Notes: a model not told the origin generated them from the letters alone. A stretch of 64,000 nt of DNA from Legionella lytica (GCF_023921225.1 NZ_CP071527.1:1640501-1704500), one strand, 5' to 3'; positions 9,584 through 18,591 are shown, counted from the stretch's first letter. A program made the numbers and translations.

Positions 9584-12500
9584 TTAAGTAACTTTCCAAA
9601 AATGCTGCTTTAAATGTTTTTCCAGTTCCTCAACCATTGTTGCAATATTAATATCACCATTACTTTTTTTAAAACTGTACTTTCCGGTAAAGGCAATATG
9701 CGCCCAAGCAATAGGTGATATTCTAATAAATTCATCAATAATGTTTTGGCTAACTCCTTCTTTAAGCATTTTTTCATAAATAGTATTCAAAATAATACCG
9801 TTGTAGGCAATGATACAGTTTGCAACAAGTCTTACTGCATGTGCACTGACTCGATTATTAACAATTTTCTTTCCCTTAAAGACCCCACGATAAACTTTCC
9901 TAATGAGACCTTGCAATTGGTGATAAGCCTCTGTTCGATTTCTTGCTGCACGTATGGCCTTCCTAAGCGCCATGTTATCTATTAAATTTAATACATGCGT
10001 AGTTTTTAATATTTTATTGTACTCAAAAAGTGCTTTTTTTAATCTTCCATACCGAGCAGAAGAGTTTATTTTTTTAACGATGATGCTCTGAGTATTTTCC
10101 TGCAAAAGTAAGGAGAGTAAAACCCGTAATATCCCTCTTTCCTCAGATTTAATCAGACCTTTATTAATAACCCCACTAGGACGAATAATTCCAGTGTAGT
10201 GATCAACTGATTTAACTGAAAACAAATCATTTGTCGCTTCTTTAACATTTTTTATACTTGGAACATATTCAATATCTATTGAATCCAGTATAACAAAATT
10301 GAGTTGATTTAAAGAGTGGTTGTCTCCAGTCACCATGTCAATATCAATGTCTGTCTTATTGCCAAAGATTACATCATAGAGACAGTGTCCTTCATACTCG
10401 TTAGGTCCAATATTCTTGGCATTCACAGCAACAAAATTTGCAATTAATGTATACACAGAAAGCCCAGGTTCCTTACCAAGAAATTTTTTTGAATATCTTG
10501 ACTGAATTGTACTTTCACTAGTTGGAAGCTTTTGCCCGTCTGCATCAGCTAATAATTGTAAATCCATTAAATTCCATTGTTTAAAAATAGGCAATGAATG
10601 GAGTAAATTGCTTGCTATATCATTCGCAGGGCATAAAGTATCCACACGAATGAAATCTTCATGAGTTGATCGCAAAAGATTATGGCTAAGATCTGACATA
10701 TCAGCCATTTTTTCCTCACCAATACCAAAGGCATCGGACAGTACGCACGCATTAACAACCAAAGGAACAGGCTTTCTTTTTTTATGATAACGGGTTTTCA
10801 TGTGGGTAAATGCACGCCACATATCAACGTGATTACCAATATGCATAGTAATATCAGGGATTTCTACTTGTGTGAGGGTCTTAAAAAAAGCATCATCTAG
10901 CTTATCCAGGCTATCGTAGCCTAGACTCCACTCTTGCTCACCAGATTTAGTTTCTTTTATCAGAAATCCAGGATTTTCGCCAAGACTAATGCGTTTTGTT
11001 GCCCTATCCCACGTGTTATCTAGGACGTTAAGCACTTCATCTAAGTGCTCACTGCAATAGATTGGAATATTTGGATAACCAAATTCATGGGCTATTTTTT
11101 CTACATCATCCACTAACGCATCATCAATTAAATCATGGTCTATGTCACAATAAGAGACACTTTCATTGCAACAGAGCAGTCCTTTATCTAAACGACGATA
11201 CATTTTTTGATAGACAAAAAATTCAAATAAATGGGGATCTACATGCTCATCAGTTGGATTTGCTTTCAAGTAAGGAATCATTGTTTTAGAGATGGCGTCC
11301 TCCAAATCCTTTGGCAGCTTAAATGATGATGGACTTTTATCAGCACCATAGTGTTTTTTGAGTAAATCGATAAGCCTCATAATATCGCTGTCTTTTTTAT
11401 AAAATACGAGCGGTACTGCTAACATAATAGGCCGGAGATACAATGCAATTTGCCTTGATGATTCCAGAAAAAATGCCCATTTGGCTGCTTTTTTATCAAA
11501 TACACTGCCTTCCAAAAATTGTGCAAGAGCAGGGAACTGTTCCACTGGTAAAATATTATAAGCTTGGTGGTTTAGCTCATCATGGGTTAAATTATGCTTA
11601 CGATTTGGAAACCATTTTAGAAATCGAGCCAATTTTGGTAAGTCAACAACCAAACCTGAACTATGCTCAGCCATTGCCTTTTCAGCATATATTTTACCCT
11701 CATTCATTATACCTCTGGTGTGATATATAAAGCTGGTAATTAAGTGATCCATAATTTGTTGATAACGATGATATACAAAACACAAAGCTTGAAGCCATTG
11801 TTGTGGCTTACTTAAACGTCTGAGCCTAGAAGCCGCGTACTGTTCCGCTAAATCAGCATAATAGCGAATAGAGTTCTTGGATATTTTGAGTCTTGGGAGG
11901 AAGCTTTTTGCAAAATCATATAATTCGGCAAGTCTCAAGGCCTTATCTACCTCAGCCTTGATAGCCTTATATTTAAAATTCTTCTGATCCAACCGGATTA
12001 CATTCAATGGAGTTATCCCATCCTCTTTATTGATTAAAACCGACAGTTGTTCTTTTTTTGATTCTGGAATAACTGAAATAAGTGCATCAAGTCGAGCATC
12101 TTCTATTGAATATGCATTGGTAAACATATCCTGTATGGTGCGATACGAAGGTAAAACAATCTGTTGATTACTAAAGTAGTTTAATAATTGTCGTAGAGCA
12201 TCATGTCCTTTTGGGTACAGCTTGATCAGCTCACTTAAATGAAGCTGAATTTTGGGCTCATACGGTGGCTGCCAATCTTTAAAGCCAAACAACAAGAGAA
12301 TATCAGTTTTTTGTTTTTGATAAGTTTTAAAATCGATTTGACCTGTAAGTCCTAGTAGGTGTTCCCCGAAATATTTTCCTAAAATAAATTGTGAGTCATT
12401 ATCTTGGCCTAAATTAAATTTATAAAACTGTTGCTTGGCCTTAAAATACCCAAGCAATCGAATAAAATAAATCTGTGCCTTCGTAGTGCGATATTTTTTG

Positions 12501-12628
12501 ACGATGAGCATTTCCTCATCCGTTATTGAAAAATACAACTCTCGTTCAGCTTTATTAAATTCAGGGATAGCATAAATGGCTTCAATTTCTTGATCAGATA
12601 ACAGGTTTATTCGATTAGGGCTATACAT
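9584..12628 (-). CDS. tnpA: Tn3-family transposase
   Basis: DDE transposase of 1014 residues, full length for the family. The N-terminal about 170 residues (NLLSDQEIEAIY onward) fit the DUF4158 region. The C-terminal half is the Tn3 catalytic domain, with candidate acidic residues in LADADGQK, in MVTGDNHS and in ARNRTEAYH, the last being the usual glutamate region. No frameshift or stop interrupts it. Its start faces the tnpR operon across a 171-bp gap, the usual place for a res site. Confidence 0.96.
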   Translation of the reverse strand: MYSPNRINLLSDQEIEAIYAIPEFNKAERELYFSITDEEMLIVKKYRTTKAQIYFIRLLGYFKAKQQFYKFNLGQDNDSQFILGKYFGEHLLGLTGQIDFKTYQKQKTDILLLFGFKDWQPPYEPKIQLHLSELIKLYPKGHDALRQLLNYFSNQQIVLPSYRTIQDMFTNAYSIEDARLDALISVIPESKKEQLSVLINKEDGITPLNVIRLDQKNFKYKAIKAEVDKALRLAELYDFAKSFLPRLKISKNSIRYYADLAEQYAASRLRRLSKPQQWLQALCFVYHRYQQIMDHLITSFIYHTRGIMNEGKIYAEKAMAEHSSGLVVDLPKLARFLKWFPNRKHNLTHDELNHQAYNILPVEQFPALAQFLEGSVFDKKAAKWAFFLESSRQIALYLRPIMLAVPLVFYKKDSDIMRLIDLLKKHYGADKSPSSFKLPKDLEDAISKTMIPYLKANPTDEHVDPHLFEFFVYQKMYRRLDKGLLCCNESVSYCDIDHDLIDDALVDDVEKIAHEFGYPNIPIYCSEHLDEVLNVLDNTWDRATKRISLGENPGFLIKETKSGEQEWSLGYDSLDKLDDAFFKTLTQVEIPDITMHIGNHVDMWRAFTHMKTRYHKKRKPVPLVVNACVLSDAFGIGEEKMADMSDLSHNLLRSTHEDFIRVDTLCPANDIASNLLHSLPIFKQWNLMDLQLLADADGQKLPTSESTIQSRYSKKFLGKEPGLSVYTLIANFVAVNAKNIGPNEYEGHCLYDVIFGNKTDIDIDMVTGDNHSLNQLNFVILDSIDIEYVPSIKNVKEATNDLFSVKSVDHYTGIIRPSGVINKGLIKSEERGILRVLLSLLLQENTQSIIVKKINSSARYGRLKKALFEYNKILKTTHVLNLIDNMALRKAIRAARNRTEAYHQLQGLIRKVYRGVFKGKKIVNNRVSAHAVRLVANCIIAYNGIILNTIYEKMLKEGVSQNIIDEFIRISPIAWAHIAFTGKYSFKKSNGDINIATMVEELEKHLKQHFWKVT

Positions 12629-12799
12629 TAATTACTTGGATACCTATTATTGAAAACGTTCGTTTTTGAGTAGATTAAACTACGTTAGGGTAGATCCCCG
12701 TTTTTATTGGATTCTGTTATTCTCAATAACCATTCTTGATATTGCTTTCTTACTGCATTATACTTGATATGAGTTTTGAGAAAAGAGGACAACGAGTAA
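12629..12799. promoter_or_regulatory. Divergent control region, probable res site
   Basis: This 171-bp gap lies between divergent tnpA and the tnpR operon, where Tn3 elements keep the resolution site. A good sigma-70 promoter faces right: TTGATA (12736-12741), a 17-bp spacer and TATACT (12759-12764). The octamer CTTGATAT occurs twice, 28 bp apart. I could not delimit the three resolvase subsites, so the res call is by position. Confidence 0.55.
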
Positions 12800-13060
12800 A
12801 TGCCAACAATTAGTGCATTTTATGGAATACTGATTCAAATGTTTTGGGGTGATCATGCGCCACCTCACTTTCATGCCTTATATGCAGAATATGAAGTGCT
12901 CATTGATATACATACACTTGAAGTAATTAGGGGCTCTATGCCTCGTCGAGCATTGGCTTTAGTATTGGAATGGGCATTTGCACACCGCGCAGAGTTACTT
13001 GAGGATTGGACATTATGCGAACAAAATCAGTCACCAAAGAAAATATCGCCCCTGGAATAG
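12800..13060 (+). CDS. DUF4160 family protein
   Basis: An 86-residue protein with the DUF4160 signature GDHAPPHFHA at about residues 21-30 and the conserved stretch RRALALVLEWAFAHRAEL. It starts at an ATG behind a GAGG-containing leader and about 30 bases after the predicted start point of the right-facing promoter. Its 3' end overlaps the DUF2442 gene by 46 bp. DUF4160 and DUF2442 genes are often neighbours. A toxin-antitoxin role has been suspected for such pairs, but I infer it here only from size, overlap and location. Confidence 0.85.
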   Translation: MPTISAFYGILIQMFWGDHAPPHFHALYAEYEVLIDIHTLEVIRGSMPRRALALVLEWAFAHRAELLEDWTLCEQNQSPKKISPLE

Positions 13061-13332
13061 TATGCACTGCTCCTTGGCGTTTAACAAAAGTAAAACCACT
13101 ACAAAATTATGAAATTGAAGTCGAATTCAATGATGGCACACATGGTTTTGTTGAAATGATTACATTAATAATGAGTGAGCGAGCGGGCATTTTTGCTGCA
13201 CTTAAAGATAGAGACGTCTTTAATCAAGCCCATCTTGAATATGGGGTATTAACTTGGCCTGGAGAAATTGACTTAGCACCAGATGCGATGCACGATGCAA
13301 TCAAACAAAAGGGTCGCTGGGTTTTATCATAG
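13015..13332 (+). CDS. DUF2442 family protein
   Basis: About 105 residues from the ATG at 13015; a TTG at 13006 is possible. The DUF2442 core is visible: PLQNYEIEVEFNDGTHG, then a strand-helix region ending YGVLTWPGEIDLAPDAM. It overlaps DUF4160 upstream, and its stop lies 11 bp before the tnpR start, so all three genes should share one transcript. The start inside the DUF4160 gene suggests translational coupling. Confidence 0.85.
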   Translation: MRTKSVTKENIAPGIVCTAPWRLTKVKPLQNYEIEVEFNDGTHGFVEMITLIMSERAGIFAALKDRDVFNQAHLEYGVLTWPGEIDLAPDAMHDAIKQKGRWVLS

Positions 13333-13342
13333 AGGATTTGTT

Positions 13343-13900
13343 ATGTTGGTTGGTTATGCGCGTGTTTCAACAATTGATCAAAATCTGGAACTTCAACTTT
13401 CTGCATTGAAGGAAGTGGGCTGTGAGAAGCTATATCAAGATCACATATCAGGAACCAAAGCAAATCGCCCAGGTCTCGATCTAGCTCTTGAAGTATTGAG
13501 AAAAAATGACACTTTGGTTGTTTGGAAATTAGATCGATTAGGACGAACTGTTAAAGGATTGATTGACTTAGTTAATCATTTGCATCAGAAAGAAATCCAC
13601 TTTAAAAGCATTACCGATAATGTCGATACGTCCACACCAGCAGGCCGTTTCTTTTTTCATGTTATGGCAAGCCTTGCACAAATGGAACGTGAATTAATGG
13701 CCGAACGAACTAAAGCGGGCTTAGCTGCTGCGAAAGCAAAAGGTAGAGTTGGTGGTCGTAAACGAAAAATGACTCAAAGCAAAATTGAGTCGGCTAAACA
13801 ATTACTGTCTTCTGGCTCGTTACCTCGGGATGTTGCACAAAATCTTGGGATATCTATACCAACTTTGTATCGATGGATACCTGCTTCTAACCAGGGATAG
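13343..13900 (+). CDS. tnpR: Serine resolvase of the transposon
   Basis: Resolves the cointegrate formed during Tn3 transposition. The ATG at 13343 follows AGAGGA and begins MLVGYARVST, with the catalytic serine in the ARVST motif. The block KLDRLGRTVKGLIDLV and the E helix MERELMAERTKAGLAAA follow, then a C-terminal helix-turn-helix (SIPTLYRWIP). It is 185 residues, normal for a small resolvase. The frame is open further upstream, but the added residues do not fit the family. Confidence 0.95.
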   Translation: MLVGYARVSTIDQNLELQLSALKEVGCEKLYQDHISGTKANRPGLDLALEVLRKNDTLVVWKLDRLGRTVKGLIDLVNHLHQKEIHFKSITDNVDTSTPAGRFFFHVMASLAQMERELMAERTKAGLAAAKAKGRVGGRKRKMTQSKIESAKQLLSSGSLPRDVAQNLGISIPTLYRWIPASNQG

Positions 13901-13968
13901 GAAACAAAGCTCCGTATAGTTACTATAATAATAGAATAATTCTTACAAAACAAAACCAGAGAAAGACC

Positions 13969-15006
13969 ATGCCTGAACCTATTGCCTATATATATAGACA
14001 AGCTCGCGACTCCAAGGGGAAGATTAATGCTGATGCTTTGGGTAGTCTGATACCTAAAGACACGGTGGAAGAAACAATGGAAGGTGATCGCATTCTTTAT
14101 ATTCATCAGCCACCCTCTACTGAAACTCAACCAGGAGTTTTAATACTCATGGATGGCGAACAAGAAATGCGGCCAGGGGATTCTGTTAAATCTACCCCTG
14201 CAATTTTAGATGAGTTGTGTAAAAAGAAACAAATATCTCCACAAGTCACTGTATATATTCCTGCACCGGAGGATAGGATAGGTGAGTACGCTTGTAATAA
14301 AGAATTCGCTGATTTTTTAAGTAATAAACTTGTCCCTCTGCTTCAAGAACCTCCATTTGGATGTAGTAAACGCCGAGAACAAACAACAATAGGTGGCACC
14401 AGCTTTGGTGGGCTTGCAGCAACACATGCTGCACTTACAAATCCTGAAACATTTGGTAATGTTCTTTCTCAATCAGGTGCTTTCTGGTGGAATAAAGATT
14501 GGAAAGGATTTGATAAATTTGAGGAGTGGGGAAAGGCAGCCAAAACATCAATACTTGAAACAACTAAACAAGCAACGGCGATGGCGTGGTTGAGTAAAAT
14601 ACCTCATAAAGATGGCTTGCCAATAAAATTTTATCTAAGTGGTGGTGAAATTGAGGAAGGTAAAACTCCTAGTTTAAATGGTGAATCATTCCCTGGAGCA
14701 ATTACATTAAACAAGGGGTTGAGTTTACAGTTAGCCGAACGTGGACATATTGTAAAAACAGAAATTAAAAGAGGAGACCATAATTACGACTCTTGGCAAG
14801 CTGATAAACCAACGGCGTTGCGAACGTTGCTCCCTAAACCAACACCACAGTTAATATCCGAGAAAGAAAAAACAAACCAATATAGAGATCATGTTAGAGA
14901 AATGAGGCGACCTGAGCCAGGATATATGGCACCTACAGAGTCATCTAAGGCAAAAGAAAGAGAAAAATTTAGTCCTTTGCACACAACACCAAAACCATGG
15001 AAATAA
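13969..15006 (+). CDS. Enterochelin-esterase-like alpha/beta hydrolase (transposon cargo)
   Basis: A 345-residue hydrolase related to the Fes/esterase-D group. The nucleophile elbow is GGTSFGGLAA with Ser145, followed by LSQSGAFWW, typical of the group. Candidate His271 lies in RGDHNYDSW, and the acidic residue may be Glu227 or Glu229. No signal peptide is seen, so it should be cytoplasmic or exported another way. The last about 55 residues form a basic, Pro-rich tail beyond the fold. A TATAAT at 13924 may give its own promoter. It lies inside the transposon and is its only clear cargo. The substrate is unknown. Confidence 0.8.
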   Translation: MPEPIAYIYRQARDSKGKINADALGSLIPKDTVEETMEGDRILYIHQPPSTETQPGVLILMDGEQEMRPGDSVKSTPAILDELCKKKQISPQVTVYIPAPEDRIGEYACNKEFADFLSNKLVPLLQEPPFGCSKRREQTTIGGTSFGGLAATHAALTNPETFGNVLSQSGAFWWNKDWKGFDKFEEWGKAAKTSILETTKQATAMAWLSKIPHKDGLPIKFYLSGGEIEEGKTPSLNGESFPGAITLNKGLSLQLAERGHIVKTEIKRGDHNYDSWQADKPTALRTLLPKPTPQLISEKEKTNQYRDHVREMRRPEPGYMAPTESSKAKEREKFSPLHTTPKPWK

Positions 15007-15077
15007 TACATATCAATGGCTATTATTTTTATTTCCTAGCGCTTTAATTAAAACCGAATTAATTGTTGGGGTTTTCC

Positions 15078-15115
15078 TGAAATCCCACTTTTTGTCAGTT
15101 CTTCCACAGGACCCC
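15078..15115 (-). repeat. Tn3-family right terminal inverted repeat (38 bp)
   Basis: Exact reverse complement of 9487-9524, ending AGGACCCC on the plus strand. Directly followed by the second TAAAG copy. Confidence 0.95.
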
Positions 15116-15201
15116 TAAAGCATTTTCACTGCTTGCTCAGTATTACGTTTTTCATACCAAGACGTTACTTTTTTTAGTAGGGCCGTGACTCGTTCGATCA
15201 T
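15116..15201 (-). pseudogene. Severed 5' end of the gene interrupted by the transposon
   Basis: On the minus strand an ATG at 15201, with GGAT six bases upstream, reads MIERVTALLKKVTSWYEKRN, then TEQAVKM, and enters the TAAAG duplication as Leu. The downstream frame resumes at 9486 with the same Leu codon and then YSKQKYLAGFF. The join is exact and in frame, so this fragment and 8074-9486 are one gene split by the element. Confidence 0.88.
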
Positions 15202-15582
15202 TTTAATCCAATCATAATGAATCCCAATAATTATGATTATAGATTATGCTCATTGATCATTAATTGATTTATTTGTTTTTTTGTGTCTAATTTTATTAAA
15301 TAGTGATTTCTCTCGCGGGACGACAGTGCTTCATACTGGATTTAAATAATCGAGTTGAAAATACCTGTCAATGATGCAGTAATATTAGGAGTCCTCTCTA
15401 GCACTCATCCAAACCATCACATTTTTTAATATAAAATAAACGATAAAAGCTTAAATCCTATTTATTTTTCTGTGCTTTGTTCAATTAATAATCACAGAAC
15501 ATTTAAAAATAATTCTATGATTTTAAAAGCATTTTGCTTTCTATTTAAAATTTGTTACAGTCTTTAGATTCGTATAATCATA
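15202..15582. other. Intergenic region between the split gene and fleS
   Basis: AT-rich 381-bp stretch between divergent genes. It should hold the original promoter of the interrupted gene (minus) and the fleS promoter (plus). I looked for a sigma-54 GG-N10-GC pair before fleS and found no convincing one. Confidence 0.4.
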
Positions 15583-16593
15583 ATGTCCAGTATGCATTAT
15601 TCAAATTACCAAACTTGTGCAGTAAGGCCTCAGATGCCTATATCTGAATGGGATATTTTGTCGAGCCTTCCGACTGCTTTAGTTATTATTAATTCTCAAG
15701 GCCGGATTGTTTGGTTGAATCCTCCTGCGGAGGCAATGCTGGGTTATGGTTTATTTGGATCTTTATGGTTGGATGTTTTATTACGTGCTTTTGCTCCACG
15801 CGCAGATGATGGGCATGAGGTTTCTTTGGTTGATGGGCGGCGTGTGCATGCTGCTCTTGCTACTTTAGATAGTTTACCTGGCATTTTAATTAGCTTGACT
15901 GATGTAACCACAACGCGTGATTATGAGAAAGCAAAAGAAAATGATAAGCGTTTGGTTTCTATTGGTACGATGACCGCGCAATTAGCGCATCAGATCAGAA
16001 CGCCTTTAGCTTCTGCGATGTTATTTACTGATCATTTGCATAGTCTCACTGGTATTGATGAGCGAACACAAAATTGGCTTCAAAGATTGAAGGAGTGTCA
16101 TAGTAGCATCGAACAGCAGATTCAGGATTTGTTGTTATTTGCTCGGGGAACTACTATAGAGCCTACACGGATGGATATGAGTTATTGGTGTTCACAGTTA
16201 ATCCAGAGGGCGCAACCTTATGTTACATCACATTCGGTATTGTTTGAGGTAAATAACCAATTAATTTCCCAAGAAGGGATGATTCATGGAGAATCGTTAA
16301 TTGGAGCCGTTTTAAACTTAATAATTAACGCAATACAATCTGGGGCAACAGAGGTTTACTTAACTCTTGCATCAATGGATAATTTAGGTATTCATATATC
16401 AGTTGAAGACAATGGTAAAGGAATGTCTGAGGAAGTGAAAAGTCATGCTTTTTCACCTTTTTATACGACAAAGGCCCAAGGAACTGGTTTAGGTTTAGCT
16501 GTAGTTTTTGCAGTCGTAAAGGCTCATGGAGGAACCGTGAGTTTAGAATCTATGGAAGGGGTAGGTACGCAGGTTAATTTGTATTTGCCATAA
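15583..16593 (+). CDS. fleS: Flagellar sensor histidine kinase FleS/FlrB type
   Basis: Cytoplasmic kinase of the flagellar two-component system that activates middle flagellar genes. A PAS-like domain covers residues about 20-115. The H box is LAHQIRTPLA with phospho-accepting His136, followed by N box NLIINAIQSGA, G1 DNGKGM and G2 GTGLGLAVV. No membrane spans are present, as usual for FleS. It is 336 residues. fleR follows 120 bp downstream, and fliEFG lie beyond. Confidence 0.9.
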   Translation: MSSMHYSNYQTCAVRPQMPISEWDILSSLPTALVIINSQGRIVWLNPPAEAMLGYGLFGSLWLDVLLRAFAPRADDGHEVSLVDGRRVHAALATLDSLPGILISLTDVTTTRDYEKAKENDKRLVSIGTMTAQLAHQIRTPLASAMLFTDHLHSLTGIDERTQNWLQRLKECHSSIEQQIQDLLLFARGTTIEPTRMDMSYWCSQLIQRAQPYVTSHSVLFEVNNQLISQEGMIHGESLIGAVLNLIINAIQSGATEVYLTLASMDNLGIHISVEDNGKGMSEEVKSHAFSPFYTTKAQGTGLGLAVVFAVVKAHGGTVSLESMEGVGTQVNLYLP

Positions 16594-16716
16594 TCTTAAA
16601 ATTCAGTTTTTAAGATGATGCGTAAGCCTTAAGATAAAATCAGAAGTTGTTTACATTTTTTCTGTAGAACGAGTTGAAATGTAAGGGACTTTAGCTTGGA
16701 AAAAGGGATTTTTATT

Positions 16717-18030
16717 ATGAGTCATGTTCTAATTGTTGAAGATGATCCAGTCTTAAGAGAAGCCTTAGCTGAAACAATGACCATTGCAGGGCATACCTAC
16801 ATTACCGCTAAGGATGGTAAAGAGGCTCTTGTGCTACTTGAATTGCATAATCCAGCAGTTGTGCTGACTGACATACGTATGGATGGTCTGGACGGCAATC
16901 AATTACTGAATGAAATTCAACGAAAACGCCCTGGCTTGCCAGTTATTTTGATGACGGCTTATGGCTCAGTCCAAGATGCTGTTGATGCGATGCGTAGGGG
17001 GGCTGTCGACTATTTACAAAAGCCTTTTAGCGCTCAAGTTCTCATTGAAAAAATTAATCAGTTCATTAAGGTTGGACCGGATGAAGACGATAGTGGCGAG
17101 CCTATTGCCCAAGATCCAAAAAGCCAAGCTTTATTATCTATGGCATTAAAAGTTGCCCAATCTGACGTAGGAGTCATGATTAGCGGGGAAAGTGGAACGG
17201 GAAAGGAAGTACTAGCTCATTTTATCCACGATCATTCCACGCGTAAGAAAAAACCGTTTATTGCTATAAACTGCGCGGCAATTCCTGAGCAAATGCTAGA
17301 GGCTACTTTATTTGGCTATGAGAAAGGCTCATTTACAGGGGCCTATAAATCAACCCCAGGTAAATTTGAGCAGGCTCAAGGCGGGACTTTGCTTCTTGAT
17401 GAAGTAAGTGAAATGCCTTTAAGCCTGCAGGCCAAATTATTGCGGGTTCTGCAAGAAAAGGAAGTGGAACGCATTGGCTCGAATAAAACGATTAGTTTGG
17501 ATGTGCGAATTCTTGCGACAACCAATAGACAATTAAAGGATGAAGTTCAAGCGGGTCGTTTTCGAGAGGACTTGTTTTATCGCCTAAATGTATTTCCATT
17601 ACAGTGGCATCCTTTAAGAGAGCGGAAAAATGACATTATTCCTCTTGCTAATTACTTAATTCGTAAGCACTGCAACCATAAACAACCAATTGTGCCTGTA
17701 ATTAGTCCTACAGCACAAAAATCTATGCTTGCATATGCTTGGCCTGGAAATACACGTGAATTAGATAATGTCATTCAACGCGCTTTAGTATTACAAACAC
17801 AAGGTATTATTGAAGTAGAGCATTTACAACTTACATCAATCGAAATTCAAGAAATCGAGGTTGTGGCAGCGAGCAGTAAAAATTTGCAAGTGCATGAATT
17901 TGAACTAATTGTTAAAACTTTAATGGAAAATAATGGGAACCGACAAAAAGTTGCCTCATTATTAGGAGTTAGTGAGAGAACTTTACGTTATAAGCTAGCA
18001 AAAATGCGTGAAGAAGGGTATGTTGTATAG
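16717..18030 (+). CDS. fleR: Sigma-54 response regulator FleR/FlrC type
   Basis: NtrC-class activator: receiver domain (VLIVEDDPV at the start, phospho-acceptor Asp in LTDIRMDG), AAA+ domain with Walker A GESGTGKE, and a C-terminal Fis-type helix-turn-helix (QKVASLLGVSERTLRYKL). The sigma-54 contact loop reads GSFTGA instead of the usual GAFTGA. I chose ATG 16717 with GGGA eight bases upstream over a TTG at 16696. Together with FleS it likely drives the fli operon directly downstream. Confidence 0.92.
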   Translation: MSHVLIVEDDPVLREALAETMTIAGHTYITAKDGKEALVLLELHNPAVVLTDIRMDGLDGNQLLNEIQRKRPGLPVILMTAYGSVQDAVDAMRRGAVDYLQKPFSAQVLIEKINQFIKVGPDEDDSGEPIAQDPKSQALLSMALKVAQSDVGVMISGESGTGKEVLAHFIHDHSTRKKKPFIAINCAAIPEQMLEATLFGYEKGSFTGAYKSTPGKFEQAQGGTLLLDEVSEMPLSLQAKLLRVLQEKEVERIGSNKTISLDVRILATTNRQLKDEVQAGRFREDLFYRLNVFPLQWHPLRERKNDIIPLANYLIRKHCNHKQPIVPVISPTAQKSMLAYAWPGNTRELDNVIQRALVLQTQGIIEVEHLQLTSIEIQEIEVVAASSKNLQVHEFELIVKTLMENNGNRQKVASLLGVSERTLRYKLAKMREEGYVV

Positions 18031-18223
18031 CATTCATGTTAGTATGTTAGTGAAAATTAGGTTTGCGTTCAAAGTATGTTAAACCTGATTTTTCAGTGAA
18101 CTAAGCTGAATAGTTACCATGTTTTTAGGCGGAGCTAAACAGAGAGCGTTTTAGGGACTAAATGCGTTCGAGGTTTAAGTTTTATAGATATAATAAGTAC
18201 GTTATGTAGAGGAAGACGAAGGA

Positions 18224-18538
18224 ATGAATGACATTAATACCGTTGGCCTATTTGATCAAATGCAATCAATGGCAGCAAAGGCTGAAGGCGCAATAGTCGA
18301 TAGGGAAGCAAATCAATCCTCATTCAGTGCAATTTTTAAGAATGCTTTAAATCAAGTGAGTGATTTAAGTAATAACGCCGATTCTTTAAAAAGCCGTTTT
18401 GAACTTGGTGACCCCAAGGTAAGTATTGGCGAAGTAATGATCGCAACTCAAAAGTCAAATATTGGACTTGAGGCTGCTTTACGAGTCAGAAATAAATTTT
18501 TACAAGCATATCAAGACATTATGGGCATGCCAGTATAG
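18224..18538 (+). CDS. fliE: Flagellar hook-basal body protein FliE
   Basis: Joins the MS ring to the proximal rod. The 104-residue length and the C-terminal block (VMIATQKSNIGLEAALRVRN, then KFLQAYQDIMGMPV) are diagnostic. It is the first gene of a fliE-fliF-fliG block, 194 bp after fleR. I did not find a clear sigma-54 promoter in that gap. Confidence 0.97.
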   Translation: MNDINTVGLFDQMQSMAAKAEGAIVDREANQSSFSAIFKNALNQVSDLSNNADSLKSRFELGDPKVSIGEVMIATQKSNIGLEAALRVRNKFLQAYQDIMGMPV

Positions 18539-18591
18539 ACAAATCATAACTCCCAAGTTATTTTACAGGGTAGATTTTACAGGAGTTTCGT

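Larger units (their letters stand above)
9487..15115. mobile_element. Complete Tn3-family transposon, 5629 bp
   Basis: Bounded by perfect 38-bp inverted repeats beginning GGGGTCCTGTGGAAG, with a 5-bp direct duplication TAAAG outside both. It contains tnpA (minus), then divergent DUF4160, DUF2442 and tnpR genes, then an esterase-like cargo gene. A GGGG terminus, 38-bp ends and 5-bp duplication all fit the Tn3 family. The intact ends and open tnpA and tnpR frames suggest a recent and possibly still mobile insertion. Confidence 0.95.

Noticed and set aside
15480..15582. Possible sigma-54 promoter before fleS (TTTTGCTTT)
   Set aside because: A TTGC-like -12 is present but the GG at -24 is missing at the right spacing.
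18031..18223. Search for a FleR-type sigma-54 promoter before fliE
   Set aside because: No TGGCAC-N5-TTGC match found; only an AGGTTT/AAACCT inverted repeat near 18059-18086.
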